A stretch of 64,000 bases of DNA from CAYUYV01 sp050331455 (GCA_050331455.1 JBHJGV010000029.1:51076-115075); one strand, 5' to 3'; counted from the stretch's first letter, positions 29,301 to 37,471 are shown. A program made the numbers and translations. The notes: generated by a model not told the origin, from the sequence alone.

Positions 29301-29736
29301 TCGAGCTCGGGCCGATGGCGACGGACTGGATTTCCTGGCGCGTGCCGGTCACGACCAGGACTTCATCCGCCACGCCGGCTTCGAGGGCCGGGAGCTGGAA
29401 AGTCAGGCGGCGCTGGGCATTCAGATCCAGGAACACATTGGGAATGGCGCGGGACTGGAAACCGTCCCGGCTGACGGTCACCCGGTACGGGCCGCCGACG
29501 ACCAGGTTGGTCGCCGTGAAGCGGCCGAAGTCATCGGTCCTCGTCCGCCGCGTGGCGTTGGTCCGGGTGTCGACAATGACCACCTCGGCGCCGGCCAGGG
29601 CCGCACCGCCGGGATCGGTCACGACACCGCGAATTTCAGACGTGATCTGCTGGGCATAAGCCGGAGCCGCGAGAGCCGCCGTCAGAGCGAGCGACGCGGT
29701 GCCAAGGGCGAGCTGGTTGAACAGGCGCATGCGCAC
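26332..29736 (-). CDS. Large Oar-like TonB-dependent receptor with carboxypeptidase-regulatory domain
   Basis: A 1134-residue outer-membrane protein. A signal peptide of about 28 residues ends in APAYAQ. A carboxypeptidase-regulatory Ig-like domain (about 32-115) is followed by a plug domain (V-S-V-E-F-A-P-F-D-V-Q-Y-G-Q-F, then G-C-N-I-N-A-V-T-K-S-G-T-N) and a long beta-barrel ending in aromatic F, as needed for outer-membrane assembly. This architecture matches Oar/SusC-like receptors of unknown ligand. The start is either GTG 29736 with a GGGGA site just upstream or ATG 29730. The next gene downstream, 71 nt on, is the TPR/oxygenase. Confidence 0.9.
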   Translation of the reverse strand: MRMRLFNQLALGTASLALTAALAAPAYAQQITSEIRGVVTDPGGAALAGAEVVIVDTRTNATRRTRTDDFGRFTATNLVVGGPYRVTVSRDGFQSRAIPNVFLDLNAQRRLTFQLPALEAGVADEVLVVTGTRQEIQSVAIGPSSSFSLETLQDFPSISRDFRDIIRIDPRVSLERTGDDVDQISCIGGNSRFNTFTVDGVRQADPFGLNGTGFAGRNVIPLPFDSIREVSVEFAPFDVQYGQFTGCNINAVTKSGTNEFHGSAFAVFNSSGLTGSRLEDRDLDFAEFRDYNWGASLGGPIIKDKLFFYVAYEETDDSDVQPEGPLGGGFATEVPFLNVDTANEIAQITRDVYGIDPGGITSNLPEETRRILTRWDWIINDDHRLEFTYQRLRETNTEEEFINAENFHFGGTFEEEGTKAEFYSARLFSQWTDKLSTEIRISRADIQDNQNPVGGGEAQDNVPIPRLRVLVTNPDNGASGIVQAAGPGIFRSANSLITQTDQVRAIANYTQGRHTLTAGYELDQLDVFNLFIVNATGAISFTSVENFAAGIANNGGNTNPFSDAGDFEDGSVAGIIGAGSFSGDPVDAAANYSRAIHSLYLQDEWDVTDDLTLLFGIRYDRYESDVPTLNENFVERYGFGNDAAFDGLDAFLPRFGFTYDVPFTRFGSTQLRGGAGIFAGGDPTVWLSNAFQNFGGAIGEGSSAGAGCTEDVLQVIDEDGDFTGVPDCVTAQQIAQASENLGDSQSTAQDFELPTVIRGNFGLTHFTDFQGAAGGFFDDWTVQLDVIVSAFRNPADFVDLSLAVNPTQGLNGFTVDGRPIYEAVDPTADGCNAQFLGPRQGFSDVTPDCFSFRDDEIQLTNSDGFKSVTFSAFFTKEFEYTTPYLNTPATVDLAFGYAFTDADNRRDNTSAQSTSNFNGTAVFDYNNPGVSASNFETRHNVTMATTFENEFVRDYPTRVSFFFQARSGRPYSYTFDGGFFSGFEAGSDNALLYVPTGPNDPFISPMSDPDDLAALNAFIDADECLSSQRGRTFQRNSCRNDWFLDLDMRFQQSLPGFLQGHETIFFVDIDNLPNLISSEANIFRRFNQSEIDLVDGNVDEEGRYIIDGFNPDNSEFISFSASLWTVQIGLRYRF

Positions 29737-30012
29737 GAAATCCCCACATATTGTTCATGAAGCCACGGTCGCGCCTTGGAGCCGTGGAACAGCCTGAAAG
29801 CCCCCTCGCGCGCGTCCCACGGAAAAACAGGATAAGGCAGAAATAAGACAGCCAAATGACACCCTCTGGTAACCCTTTGACCAGTGGAGCACCCGCTTGG
29901 CGTTAGCGCTCATGCCATGGGTCGCCGGTGACGATCCGGGCTGGTTCCTTTTTCAAGGGACCGCATCCGACAGGGCAGTGATGTGTAAGAAAACGCGTGG
30001 TAAGACCGATCC

Positions 30013-31185
30013 ATGACAGCACAGCGTTCCGGCTCCGCGCCCGCCTCTCTCGGCCCCGTGCCCGATCCCGCCCTGGCGGGCCCCGGCGCCTGGCTCACCA
30101 TCGACCTCGACGCGGTGGCGGCGAATTACCGTCTTATGAAGGACGCGGCCCGGGGCGCGCGGACGGCCGGCGTCGTGAAGGCCGACGGCTATGGCCTCGG
30201 TGCCGTCCCCGTGGCCCGGCGCCTCGCCCGGGAGGGCTGCGACCTCTTCTTCGTGGCCCATCTGAGTGAAGCCCTGACCCTGCGCCGGGATGGTGGGGCG
30301 CTCCTGGAGGGCTGCGCCATCGCGGTCCTGAATGGCGTGCCGCCGGGCTGCGAAGGTCTCGCCATCGGTCAGAAGATCATTCCCGTGCTGAACGCTCCCG
30401 AAGCCGTCATCGCCTGGGCCGAGGCCGCGGCCGGTCCCGCCGGACCCCACGCGCCGGCCTTTGTGCAAATCGAGACCGGCATGAATCGTCTCGGCTTGAC
30501 GGGGGAGGATGTGGCGGCGGTGCGGGGGCGGATCGAGAGCCTGTCCCTGGCGGGGATCCTGTCCCATTTCGCCTGTGCCGACGATCCGGACCATCCCCTG
30601 AACGCGGTCCAGACCGATCGCTTCCGCTCAATGGCCGGGACCTTGCCTTCCGCGCCGTGGAGCCTTGCCAATTCCGCGGCCACTCTATCCCGGCCCGATG
30701 CCCTGTTCGATCTGGTGCGCCCGGGGATCGGCCTTTACGGGGCCAATCCCTTCGCCGAGCGGCCCAACCCCCTTCGACCCACCGTTGAACTGACCGCGCG
30801 AATCCTTCAAACGCGCCGAATTGACAAGGGGGATGCCGTTGGCTACGGAGCGACCTATGTCGCGGAAGGTCCGCGCCGCCTCGCCACGCTCGCCATTGGC
30901 TATGCGGATGGGTATGTGCGGGCCGGCAGCGGCCGCAACGCGGCCTATGTGCGGACACCCCAGGGGCCCGTGGCGGCGCCGGTCCTGGGCCGGATCTCCA
31001 TGGATCTGGTAACGGTCGACGTGACGGATGCACCGGAAGGCCTGAGCCGCGTGGGCGATAGCGTCATCGTGATCGGCGGCCCCGCGGATGTGGATACGGT
31101 GGGCCGCGCCGCAGGCACACTTGGATATGAGATCTTGACCAGTCTCGGGCATCGCTATGCCAGGACCTATCTCGGGGCCGTTTGA
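30013..31185 (+). CDS. alr: Alanine racemase
   Basis: PLP enzyme interconverting L- and D-alanine for peptidoglycan. The 390-residue protein has PLP lysine K56 in VVKADGYGLGA, and the second catalytic tyrosine around Y278 in VGYGATY, contributed to the partner subunit's active site, followed by the IGYADGY segment. About 22 extra residues precede the conserved W-L-T-I-D-L-D start. It is divergent from the Oar-like receptor across 276 nt and is followed 10 nt later by the MlaE-like permease. Confidence 0.95.
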   Translation: MTAQRSGSAPASLGPVPDPALAGPGAWLTIDLDAVAANYRLMKDAARGARTAGVVKADGYGLGAVPVARRLAREGCDLFFVAHLSEALTLRRDGGALLEGCAIAVLNGVPPGCEGLAIGQKIIPVLNAPEAVIAWAEAAAGPAGPHAPAFVQIETGMNRLGLTGEDVAAVRGRIESLSLAGILSHFACADDPDHPLNAVQTDRFRSMAGTLPSAPWSLANSAATLSRPDALFDLVRPGIGLYGANPFAERPNPLRPTVELTARILQTRRIDKGDAVGYGATYVAEGPRRLATLAIGYADGYVRAGSGRNAAYVRTPQGPVAAPVLGRISMDLVTVDVTDAPEGLSRVGDSVIVIGGPADVDTVGRAAGTLGYEILTSLGHRYARTYLGAV

Positions 31186-31195
31186 AGGAGGACCC

Positions 31196-31999
31196 ATGAC
31201 CGAGGCGACGCCCGACACTCCCGCGCCCTGGAACCCGCTGGCGATCATCGGCGCCATTACACTCGCCTTTCTGGAGCAGGTGGGCCAATTTTCCCGCTTC
31301 ACCGTCGAGGCGGTGACGGCCTGCGTGCGCCCGCCGATCTATCCGTCGCTGATTCTCAAGCAGATGATGCAGATTGGATATTACTCCCTCCCCGTCGTGG
31401 GTCTGACGGCGCTATTCACCGGAGCCGTCCTGGCCCTGCAGATCTTCATCGGCGGCTCGCGCTTCAACGCCGAAAGCATCGTGCCGAGCATCGTCGTCCT
31501 GGGCATCACGCGGGAGCTGGGGCCCGTGCTCGCCGGCCTGATGGTGGCGGGCCGGGTCAGTTCTGCGATCGCGGCCGAGATTGGCACCATGCGCGTGACC
31601 GAGCAGATCGACGCCCTGCGCACGCTCTCGACCAATCCGTTCCAGTATCTCGTGGCACCGCGCCTGGTGGCGGCCGTGATCTCCTTGCCCATCCTGGTGC
31701 TGATCGCGGACGTCATCGGCGTCATGGGCGGCTGGCTGGTGGGCACCCAGTCCCTGGGCTTTTCCTCCGGACCCTACCTCAAGAACACGCTCGACTTTCT
31801 GGAGTTGGGGGACGTGACCTCCGGCCTGTGGAAGGCCGCCGTGTTCGGTTTCATCATTGCGCTGATGGGCTGTTACAACGGCTATTACAGCAAGGGCGGG
31901 GCCCAGGGGGTGGGCGCGGCGACGACCTTCGCCGTGGTCACCGCCTCGATCTTCATTCTGGCGGCGAATTATCTGCTCACGTCGCTGTTGTTTTCATGA
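31196..31999 (+). CDS. mlaE: MlaE-family ABC transporter permease
   Basis: A 267-residue inner-membrane permease of the phospholipid/organic-solvent transport family, with about six helices. The conserved E-L-G-P-V-L-A-G-L-M-V-A-G-R and EIGTMRVTEQIDAL motifs, which contact the ATPase, are both present. ATG 31196 has a strong AAGGAGGA site. Its last codon overlaps the start of the ATPase gene (ATGA). MlaD, MlaC, MlaB and MlaA genes are not adjacent, so the rest of the system must be encoded elsewhere. Confidence 0.92.
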   Translation: MTEATPDTPAPWNPLAIIGAITLAFLEQVGQFSRFTVEAVTACVRPPIYPSLILKQMMQIGYYSLPVVGLTALFTGAVLALQIFIGGSRFNAESIVPSIVVLGITRELGPVLAGLMVAGRVSSAIAAEIGTMRVTEQIDALRTLSTNPFQYLVAPRLVAAVISLPILVLIADVIGVMGGWLVGTQSLGFSSGPYLKNTLDFLELGDVTSGLWKAAVFGFIIALMGCYNGYYSKGGAQGVGAATTFAVVTASIFILAANYLLTSLLFS

Positions 32000-32862
32000 C
32001 CGGCCCGCAGATCGCCCGCCGTTCCGGCGCCCCCACCGTGAAAGACTTACCCATGGTCCGTGCCGACACCGCCCTCGCCAACACGACGCCTGATATGCCC
32101 AAGATCGAGCTTAACTGCGTGTACAAGAGCTTCGGGCCGAAAAAAGTGCTGAATGGCCTCACCCTGTCGGTTGACCAGGGCCAGTCGCTGGTGGTCATCG
32201 GCGGGTCGGGCACTGGCAAATCCGTCATGCTCAAATGTGTGCTCGGGCTCCTGCGCCCGGACGGCGGGTCCATCAAGGTGGACGGTGAAGAGACGACCGC
32301 CATGGGAGAGCGCGAGCGTGGCCGGATGATGGGCAAGTTCGGCATGCTGTTCCAGGGCGCCGCCCTGTTCGACAGCCTTCCCGTCTGGCAGAATGTGGCC
32401 TTCGGGCTGATCCGTGCCCAGGGCATGAACCGGCGGGATGCCAAGGACGTGGCCGTGGACACGCTGCGCAAGGTGGGCCTGGGGCCGGAAGTGGCCGATC
32501 TTCAGCCCTCGGAACTGTCCGGCGGCATGCAAAAGCGTGTGGGCCTCGCGCGCGCGATCGCCACCCAACCGGAGATTATCTTTTTCGACGAGCCCACCAC
32601 AGGCCTCGACCCGATCATGGCCGACGTGATCAACGACCTGATCGTGGAGCGCGTAAAAGAACTCGGCGCGACCACCCTGTCCATCACCCATGATATGGCC
32701 AGTGCCCGGAAGATCGCCGACGACGTCGCCATGATTTATGAGGGCCGCATTATCTGGCGTGGGCCCGCGGCGGAAATCGAAAGCTCCGGCAACGAATATG
32801 TGGACCAGTTCATCCACGGCCGCGCCGAAGGCCCCATCCGCGTGGAAGGGGTGCGGCGGTGA
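31996..32862 (+). CDS. mlaF: MlaF-family ABC transporter ATP-binding protein
   Basis: A 288-residue ABC ATPase. Walker A GGSGTGKS is at 69-76, signature LSGGMQ at 174-179, and Walker B IIFFDEP at 194-200, with the GLDP D-loop and a switch His in S-I-T-H-D. The MQKRVGLARAIA wording is typical of MlaF. ATG 31996 overlaps the permease stop by 4 nt; a second ATG at 32053 would give a shorter N-terminus closer to the family norm. Presumed to drive lipid trafficking between the membranes. Confidence 0.92.
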   Translation: MTGPQIARRSGAPTVKDLPMVRADTALANTTPDMPKIELNCVYKSFGPKKVLNGLTLSVDQGQSLVVIGGSGTGKSVMLKCVLGLLRPDGGSIKVDGEETTAMGERERGRMMGKFGMLFQGAALFDSLPVWQNVAFGLIRAQGMNRRDAKDVAVDTLRKVGLGPEVADLQPSELSGGMQKRVGLARAIATQPEIIFFDEPTTGLDPIMADVINDLIVERVKELGATTLSITHDMASARKIADDVAMIYEGRIIWRGPAAEIESSGNEYVDQFIHGRAEGPIRVEGVRR

Positions 32863-33001
32863 CCCGACACGGACACTCTTTGTGCAGATAATGCCGCCGT
32901 AGGTGGATGTCGGGCTCCCGGACCACTCAACCAGACGGCTCCCAACCGGACATGGGGGCCTTTTTCGCGGCCGGCGGCGGGGTCCTGACCCTGCGCGAAT
33001 C

Positions 33002-33030
33002 TTGACACCCTGTCATAAACCACATAGCAA
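33002..33030 (+). promoter_or_regulatory. Candidate promoter for the outer-membrane barrel gene
   Basis: TTGACA (33002-33007), a 17-nt spacer and TAGCAA (33025-33030), about 112 nt upstream of ATG 33142. The remainder of the 279-nt gap after mlaF shows no gene. Confidence 0.4.
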
Positions 33031-33141
33031 TTAAGGGCTATTGAGTCGCACCTCAGCGGTGCGGCTCGAGACGGCGTGGGACACCGGGTTCATCAAAATA
33101 CGTTTGAAAACAACACCAAGACCAACCAAGAGGATCCCCCC

Positions 33142-33750
33142 ATGACCCCCATCACGCGTTTTGCGGCCGCCCTGGCGGCCTTTGGTTTCGCCGCCGCCCC
33201 GGCAGGCGCCCATGATCCGCAAAGCAATGGCGGCCTTGTCGGCGACGACTTCTACGCCACCGCCTTCGTCAGCGGTCAATACGGTATGTTCGGCGCGGAC
33301 AATGACGACATCTACTATCGCGGCGGCAAAGGCTTCGGTGGCGGAATTTCCGTTGGCCGCGGTTTTGAAAACGCCTTCGGCAGCGGCCTTGCTTTGCGTA
33401 CGGAGCTCGAGGGGTCCATCGGCCTGGGCGAACTCGGTGCATTCGACGCAGACTATCGGTACCAGACCTATTTCGGCAATGTGTGGTGGGATCTGGACTG
33501 CGCGATCTGTGAAGGGCGGATGACGCCCTATTTCGGCGGCGGTCTCGGCTATGGCCGAATCAATTCGGACGATGCGGGCATTGAAGGCGGCGGTTTCAGC
33601 TATCAGGTCGGCGCCGGCTTCAACTACCGGATCAACGAGGACGTCTTTCTGGGCCTCGGCTACCGCTATCTCGGAACGAATTACGAAGCGGGCAGCGCCG
33701 AGGACTTCGAGGGCCACCGGCTTGACGGGCGCGTCGGCATTCCTTTCTGA
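33142..33750 (+). CDS. Small outer-membrane beta-barrel protein
   Basis: A 202-residue protein with a 23-residue signal peptide ending in PAGA before H-D-P-Q. The mature part alternates polar and aromatic residues in Gly-rich strands (F-G-G-G-I-S-V-G-R, Y-F-G-G-G-L-G-Y-G-R, G-A-G-F-N-Y-R-I) and ends in phenylalanine, consistent with an eight-stranded OmpA/OmpX-like barrel (OMP_b-brl). Two cysteines five residues apart or closer (D-C-A-I-C) may form a loop disulphide. Ligand and role are unknown. It stands alone between a promoter-like site and a terminator. Confidence 0.8.
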   Translation: MTPITRFAAALAAFGFAAAPAGAHDPQSNGGLVGDDFYATAFVSGQYGMFGADNDDIYYRGGKGFGGGISVGRGFENAFGSGLALRTELEGSIGLGELGAFDADYRYQTYFGNVWWDLDCAICEGRMTPYFGGGLGYGRINSDDAGIEGGGFSYQVGAGFNYRINEDVFLGLGYRYLGTNYEAGSAEDFEGHRLDGRVGIPF

Positions 33751-33780
33751 AACCGGACGCAACAGGAATGGAGCGAGGCC

Positions 33781-33817
33781 GCACCCGGCGACCGGCCGGG
33801 TGCCTTGCTTTCTCGTC
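33781..33817 (+). terminator. Rho-independent terminator after the barrel gene
   Basis: An 8-bp perfect stem, GCACCCGG (33781-33788) with CCGGGTGC (33796-33803), and a 7-nt loop, followed by a pyrimidine/T-rich stretch. The rest of the 318-nt gap to the Hsp20 gene has no recognisable gene. Confidence 0.55.
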
Positions 33818-34011
33818 CTTTTCCTTCCCTCGCCTCCTGCAGCGCAACCGCGCCCTCCCCGGGGGACATTCTTCCCCCTTTGCGCTGCTCACCAAGCATT
33901 AAGGCAACGCGCCTAGCGTCGGGGCTGTTCCGGGAGCGGACAGCCCCCAAGCTCCGTCCAACACGCCCGGGACCTGTCTCGGCCGGCGGTCACCGCCGGT
34001 TCCGATCCCCC

Positions 34012-34056
34012 ATGACACTGCCCTATATGGCACTGTCCCACACGACACTGTCCCAC
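34012..34056. repeat. 15-nt tandem repeat, three copies, before the Hsp20 start
   Basis: Units 34012-34026, 34027-34041 and 34042-34056 share an A-C/T-GGCACTGYCC-type core with a few substitutions. They end directly at the AAGGAG ribosome-binding site. If translation began at ATG 34012 they would encode three related pentapeptides (M-T-L-P-Y, M-A-L-S-H, T-T-L-S-H). Confidence 0.8.
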
Positions 34057-34068
34057 AAGGAGAACGTC

Positions 34069-35277
34069 TTGACCGTTCTGACTCCCTTCCCGACCCGGAC
34101 CAATACCAATGAAACCTTCACCAACGACAACGTCGCGTCCCTGCGTACGGAAATCAACCGTATCGTGAACAACGCATTCGAAAACACGGCCACAGGCCAG
34201 TCCCAGATGTCCGCGAGCGCCCAGACCATCCGGACCGTGATCCTAAACCTCCAGGCGGAGATCAACCGGATCATCGGCCTGCTGATCCAATCGGTGCCGG
34301 CGGCACCGGCCGCTCCCATGGCAACCCCGGTCGCCCAGCCGGCTTTCGCACCTTTCGGCTACGGCCCTGCCCCCTTTTTCGCCACGCCCTACACCCAGGC
34401 CCCCGCTGCACCGTTCCCGGTCGTGCCCTACGGCCAGGCACAGGGCTATGGCGTGGCCCCCGCTCCGGTCCCGGGCTTTGCGGCGATGCCACCCGCCCTT
34501 TACAGCGGCTTTCCGAGTTATGCGCCGGTTGCCCCGTCCCCCTTTACGGCCGCACCGGTTCCCGCCTTCGGCGCCGTCGCCATGGCGGGCCAGCCGTTTC
34601 TGACGGCCATGGGCGCAGGGTCGATGGGCGCGGGACCAACGGCTTCAGGGTCGGCTGGCACAACCGGGTTCAACCCGGCGGCCTTCGGCGCCTTGCTCCT
34701 GACGGAGATCAACCGGGTGTTCAGCCAGCTTCTCCAGGACGTGTCCGTCGCATCGCTGTCCGGCGGAATCGCACCAACCGGATACGCCGGCACGGCTCCG
34801 TTCGGCGCCATGGCCGGCGTGCCGGGCTTTGGTGGATCGGTCGTGAACCCGAGCACCGTGGCGTTCCTTCAGAACGAGATCAACCGGGCGTTCAATACGG
34901 TCCTCCAGGACCAGGGCAGCTTCGGCGAGTCGAGCTCGAGCTTCACGCCGCGGATCAATCTGTTCGAGACCACGGACACAATCGAGATTGAGGCGGATCT
35001 TCCGGGTTTCGACGATTCGGACATCGACCTGTCCGCCAACGGCAATGTGGTGACCATCAAGGGCTGGCGCCGCCGCGCCGCCAATGAAGGCGTCCGCGAA
35101 TTCCACATTCTGGAACGGGGCTTCGGCACCTTCTCCCGGTCCCTCACCCTGCCCTTCGAGGTGGATCCGCAGCTCATCCGCGCGTCCTTCAACGAAGGTG
35201 TGTTGACGGTCGAGATCACGAAGCCGGAAACGGCCCGCGAGAACACGCACCGGATCGACATCGCCCGGGCAAGCTGA
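34069..35277 (+). CDS. Hsp20/alpha-crystallin protein with four EINR motifs and P/A/F/G/Y-rich linker
   Basis: A 402-residue protein whose last ~110 residues (about 292-395) form a small heat-shock alpha-crystallin domain (E-I-E-A-D-L-P-G-F, then V-V-T-I-K-G, then F-N-E-G-V-L-T-V-E-I). Ordinary Hsp20 proteins are about 140-170 residues and may carry one E-I-x-R-(L/V)-F helix before the domain. Here the motif occurs four times, with EINR at 28-31, 64-67, 213-216 and 270-273. Residues ~77-205 are low-complexity, rich in Pro, Ala, Phe, Gly and Tyr. TTG 34069 is preferred because AAGGAG lies 6 nt upstream; ATG 34012 is the alternative. Likely a cytoplasmic holdase chaperone, possibly granule-forming (inference). 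Confidence 0.8.
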   Translation: MTVLTPFPTRTNTNETFTNDNVASLRTEINRIVNNAFENTATGQSQMSASAQTIRTVILNLQAEINRIIGLLIQSVPAAPAAPMATPVAQPAFAPFGYGPAPFFATPYTQAPAAPFPVVPYGQAQGYGVAPAPVPGFAAMPPALYSGFPSYAPVAPSPFTAAPVPAFGAVAMAGQPFLTAMGAGSMGAGPTASGSAGTTGFNPAAFGALLLTEINRVFSQLLQDVSVASLSGGIAPTGYAGTAPFGAMAGVPGFGGSVVNPSTVAFLQNEINRAFNTVLQDQGSFGESSSSFTPRINLFETTDTIEIEADLPGFDDSDIDLSANGNVVTIKGWRRRAANEGVREFHILERGFGTFSRSLTLPFEVDPQLIRASFNEGVLTVEITKPETARENTHRIDIARAS

Positions 35278-35303
35278 TCGACGCAAACTTATGCGAAAAG
35301 GTG

Positions 35304-35335
35304 GGGCCGTCCCGAGTGATCGGGGCGGCCCTTTT
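35304..35335 (+). terminator. Rho-independent terminator after the Hsp20 gene
   Basis: A 12-bp stem (35304-35315 with 35320-35331, one G-T pair) with a GTGA loop, then TTTT; AAAA lies on the left flank. Confidence 0.75.
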
Positions 35336-35407
35336 GCAGGCCTGCGGCGTTTGCCAGTTGTCAAGGGTTTTGCCGTCCAATCGCACGGTGACAACGCAAG
35401 GGATGCC

Positions 35408-36424
35408 ATGAAGGCCTTTTCAAAACCCGCCGGCCCCGTAACCCTGGCCCGGACCGCATTCGTGGCCCAGAACGACGGCCTGCGCGCGGAAGCCTTGAGC
35501 CTGAACCGGGCCTATGCCAGCGGCGCACCGCGCCGGTCCTGCAAGACCTGCGGCGCAGATGTGGGCGCGCCGGACTTCATGTCCTTCCACGTGGCCTACT
35601 CCGTGTGCGCCCAATGCGGCCATCTCAACGGTCTTTATGACGATGCGACCCTGCTCCGGGCCGCCCAGGACAGACCGGAGGATCCGGGCCAGCGGGCGGC
35701 GATGCTGCAACGCTTCGATGCCCGGGTCGAGGAGACCTATCTGCCGAAACTCGATTTTCTCACGGGGTGCCTGGCGGAACGGGGCACCAATCGCCCGCCC
35801 CGGGTGCTCGATGTGGGCTGCGGCGGCGGTCACTTCGTGAAGGCGTGCCAGCTCCGTGACATCCCTGCCCGGGGGATCGACCCCAAGGCCGATCTCATTG
35901 CCTTGGGCCGGGAAAAGCTGGGGCCGGACAGTCTTGCCGCGATCAGCCCCGATGCGTTCGCAGACCAGATCCGCACCACGGACGCCTCCATCGTGTCCAT
36001 GCTGGATGTTCTCGAATATCTGCCCGATCCCCGGGAGGCCCTCACGGCCTTTCGGGACTCCGAGGCCTCGGTGCTGTTCGTCAGTGTGCCCCTGTTCAGC
36101 TTGTCGGTGTTTCTGGAACACTGCTTTCCGCAAGTCTTCCCGCGCCAGCTCAGCGGCGCACACACCCATCTTTACACGCCGGAGTCGCTGGCATGCCTTG
36201 AACGGGATTTCGGGCTTGAACGGTTCGGGGAGTGGTGGTTCGGCGCCGACATGATCGATCTTTATCGCTCGATCAGCGTGTCCTTACGTGGCAGCGGAGC
36301 GACCCGGACCGTGGTCCGGGCCTTCGACGCCCGTTTCGGCGCCATCATCGACGACCTGCAGGCCGTGCTGGATCAGCACCAGGCCTGCTCGGAAGTGCAT
36401 CTGGTCTGGGGCAAGAACGCCTGA
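35408..36424 (+). CDS. Class I SAM-dependent methyltransferase with N-terminal CxxC-CxxC knuckle
   Basis: A 338-residue protein. C45-x2-C48 and C67-x2-C70 look like a zinc-ribbon module, and the Rossmann SAM-binding motif RVLDVGCGGGHFV is at 132-144 with the acidic D-P-K of strand 2 about 20 residues on. The C-terminal part, with H-T-H-L-Y-T, then E-W-W-F-G-A-D-M, resembles methyltransferases found in polysaccharide and nonribosomal pathways (Methyltransf_23 type). The substrate is unknown. ATG 35408 follows AAGGG; a terminator separates it from the Hsp20 gene. Confidence 0.82.
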   Translation: MKAFSKPAGPVTLARTAFVAQNDGLRAEALSLNRAYASGAPRRSCKTCGADVGAPDFMSFHVAYSVCAQCGHLNGLYDDATLLRAAQDRPEDPGQRAAMLQRFDARVEETYLPKLDFLTGCLAERGTNRPPRVLDVGCGGGHFVKACQLRDIPARGIDPKADLIALGREKLGPDSLAAISPDAFADQIRTTDASIVSMLDVLEYLPDPREALTAFRDSEASVLFVSVPLFSLSVFLEHCFPQVFPRQLSGAHTHLYTPESLACLERDFGLERFGEWWFGADMIDLYRSISVSLRGSGATRTVVRAFDARFGAIIDDLQAVLDQHQACSEVHLVWGKNA

Positions 36425-36431
36425 CGCCTCC

Positions 36432-37454
36432 TTACCGTCCGGCCATGACGCGTCCGTCCACGGGCGTCATCGTCACATATTCGTCGATCACGGCCTTCGC
36501 GTCGCTCACCGCGTCGGTCATGTTGATATCACCCGCACGGATGCCCTCGGCGAGGCCCAAAAGCTCCTGATACAGCGGTTCCGGCTCGCCCTGCACGGTC
36601 AGTCCGAAATGGCTTTGCGTTTCGGTGATCCGGTCCCAGGTGCTGCGCACGGCGGCCCAGTAGTCCGCCGTCTGATCCCAATACTCCGCGGCGACGGACG
36701 CATCGAAATCATTGGCGCGGGTGTATGTGTTGATGCCGACCTCGCGGGCCAGGATGCGCAGGCCGTTCTTCTCGTCGAGCTGAAGCTTGGTGTTGTCCTG
36801 CTCATGCACCCAGCCCATGGGCGTCAGGGCATGGCGGTTCACAGCGGAAATCACTTGATAATCGTCCCGGGTCGTCGCATCGCGGCGGGGCAGCGGACGC
36901 CAGGACCGCTCACTGGTCCAGCTCGACACGTCGCCCTCATGCACCCATCGGCCGACCCCGGAATAGCGGGGCGCATCGTCCACCTGATAGACGAGCTGGG
37001 CCCAGGCACCGGCCCGATCCTCCGGATCCACCGCCTTGCGGGCCCAGGCATTGAAGCCGGTGAAGTCCCAAACAAAGGCGGGCTCATAGATCCAGTCCTG
37101 GCGCCAATGCTTGATGGCGAATTTCTGTCCTTTCGCGACCGCGACCAGGGTGTGCTGCAGGCGGATCATCCGGCCGGTGTCCTCGATGACGCGCACCACT
37201 TCCGTGGCATTGGTCAGCTTGGGTTCCTTCAACTCATAACCGGCCCGGAAGGATACCGTTTCGGTGAAATCGAAGGTGACGCGGTAATTGCCCGCCATGG
37301 CGAGGATCGCGGCACGGTCGCGCTCGAAGCCCGTATCGGCCGGCGCCGCTGAGACAGCCAGAGCCGGAGAGCCGGTCAGCAGCAGGCTGACGAACAGCAG
37401 GCAGGTTGCCAGGACGGCCCCTGCACGCAAGGGGACTTGGACGATCGGTTTCAT
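36432..37454 (-). CDS. Exported DUF6607-like protein
   Basis: A 340-residue protein with a signal peptide (hydrophobic residues ~12-30, cleavage near L-A-V-S-A). The mature part has the W-x-Q-D-W-x-Y-E-P segment, R-Y-S-G-V-G-R-W-V-H and R-P-L-P-R-R-D, which I associate with DUF6607. Biochemical function is unknown. It is divergent from a haem-type TonB receptor, which suggests joint regulation and a role in iron or haem handling; this is inference from position. ATG 37454 follows GGTGGAG. Confidence 0.7.
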   Translation of the reverse strand: MKPIVQVPLRAGAVLATCLLFVSLLLTGSPALAVSAAPADTGFERDRAAILAMAGNYRVTFDFTETVSFRAGYELKEPKLTNATEVVRVIEDTGRMIRLQHTLVAVAKGQKFAIKHWRQDWIYEPAFVWDFTGFNAWARKAVDPEDRAGAWAQLVYQVDDAPRYSGVGRWVHEGDVSSWTSERSWRPLPRRDATTRDDYQVISAVNRHALTPMGWVHEQDNTKLQLDEKNGLRILAREVGINTYTRANDFDASVAAEYWDQTADYWAAVRSTWDRITETQSHFGLTVQGEPEPLYQELLGLAEGIRAGDINMTDAVSDAKAVIDEYVTMTPVDGRVMAGR

Positions 37455-37471
37455 GGACTCCACCTCTCAAG

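Noticed and set aside
26554..29760. 1068-codon plus-strand frame opposite the Oar-like receptor
   Set aside because: Antisense to a clear signal-peptide/plug/barrel protein; composition is that of a reversed frame.
31196..32862. Drug or sugar ABC importer
   Set aside because: The E-I-G-T-M-R-V-T-E permease motif and MlaF-type ATPase place it in the MlaE/MlaF group.
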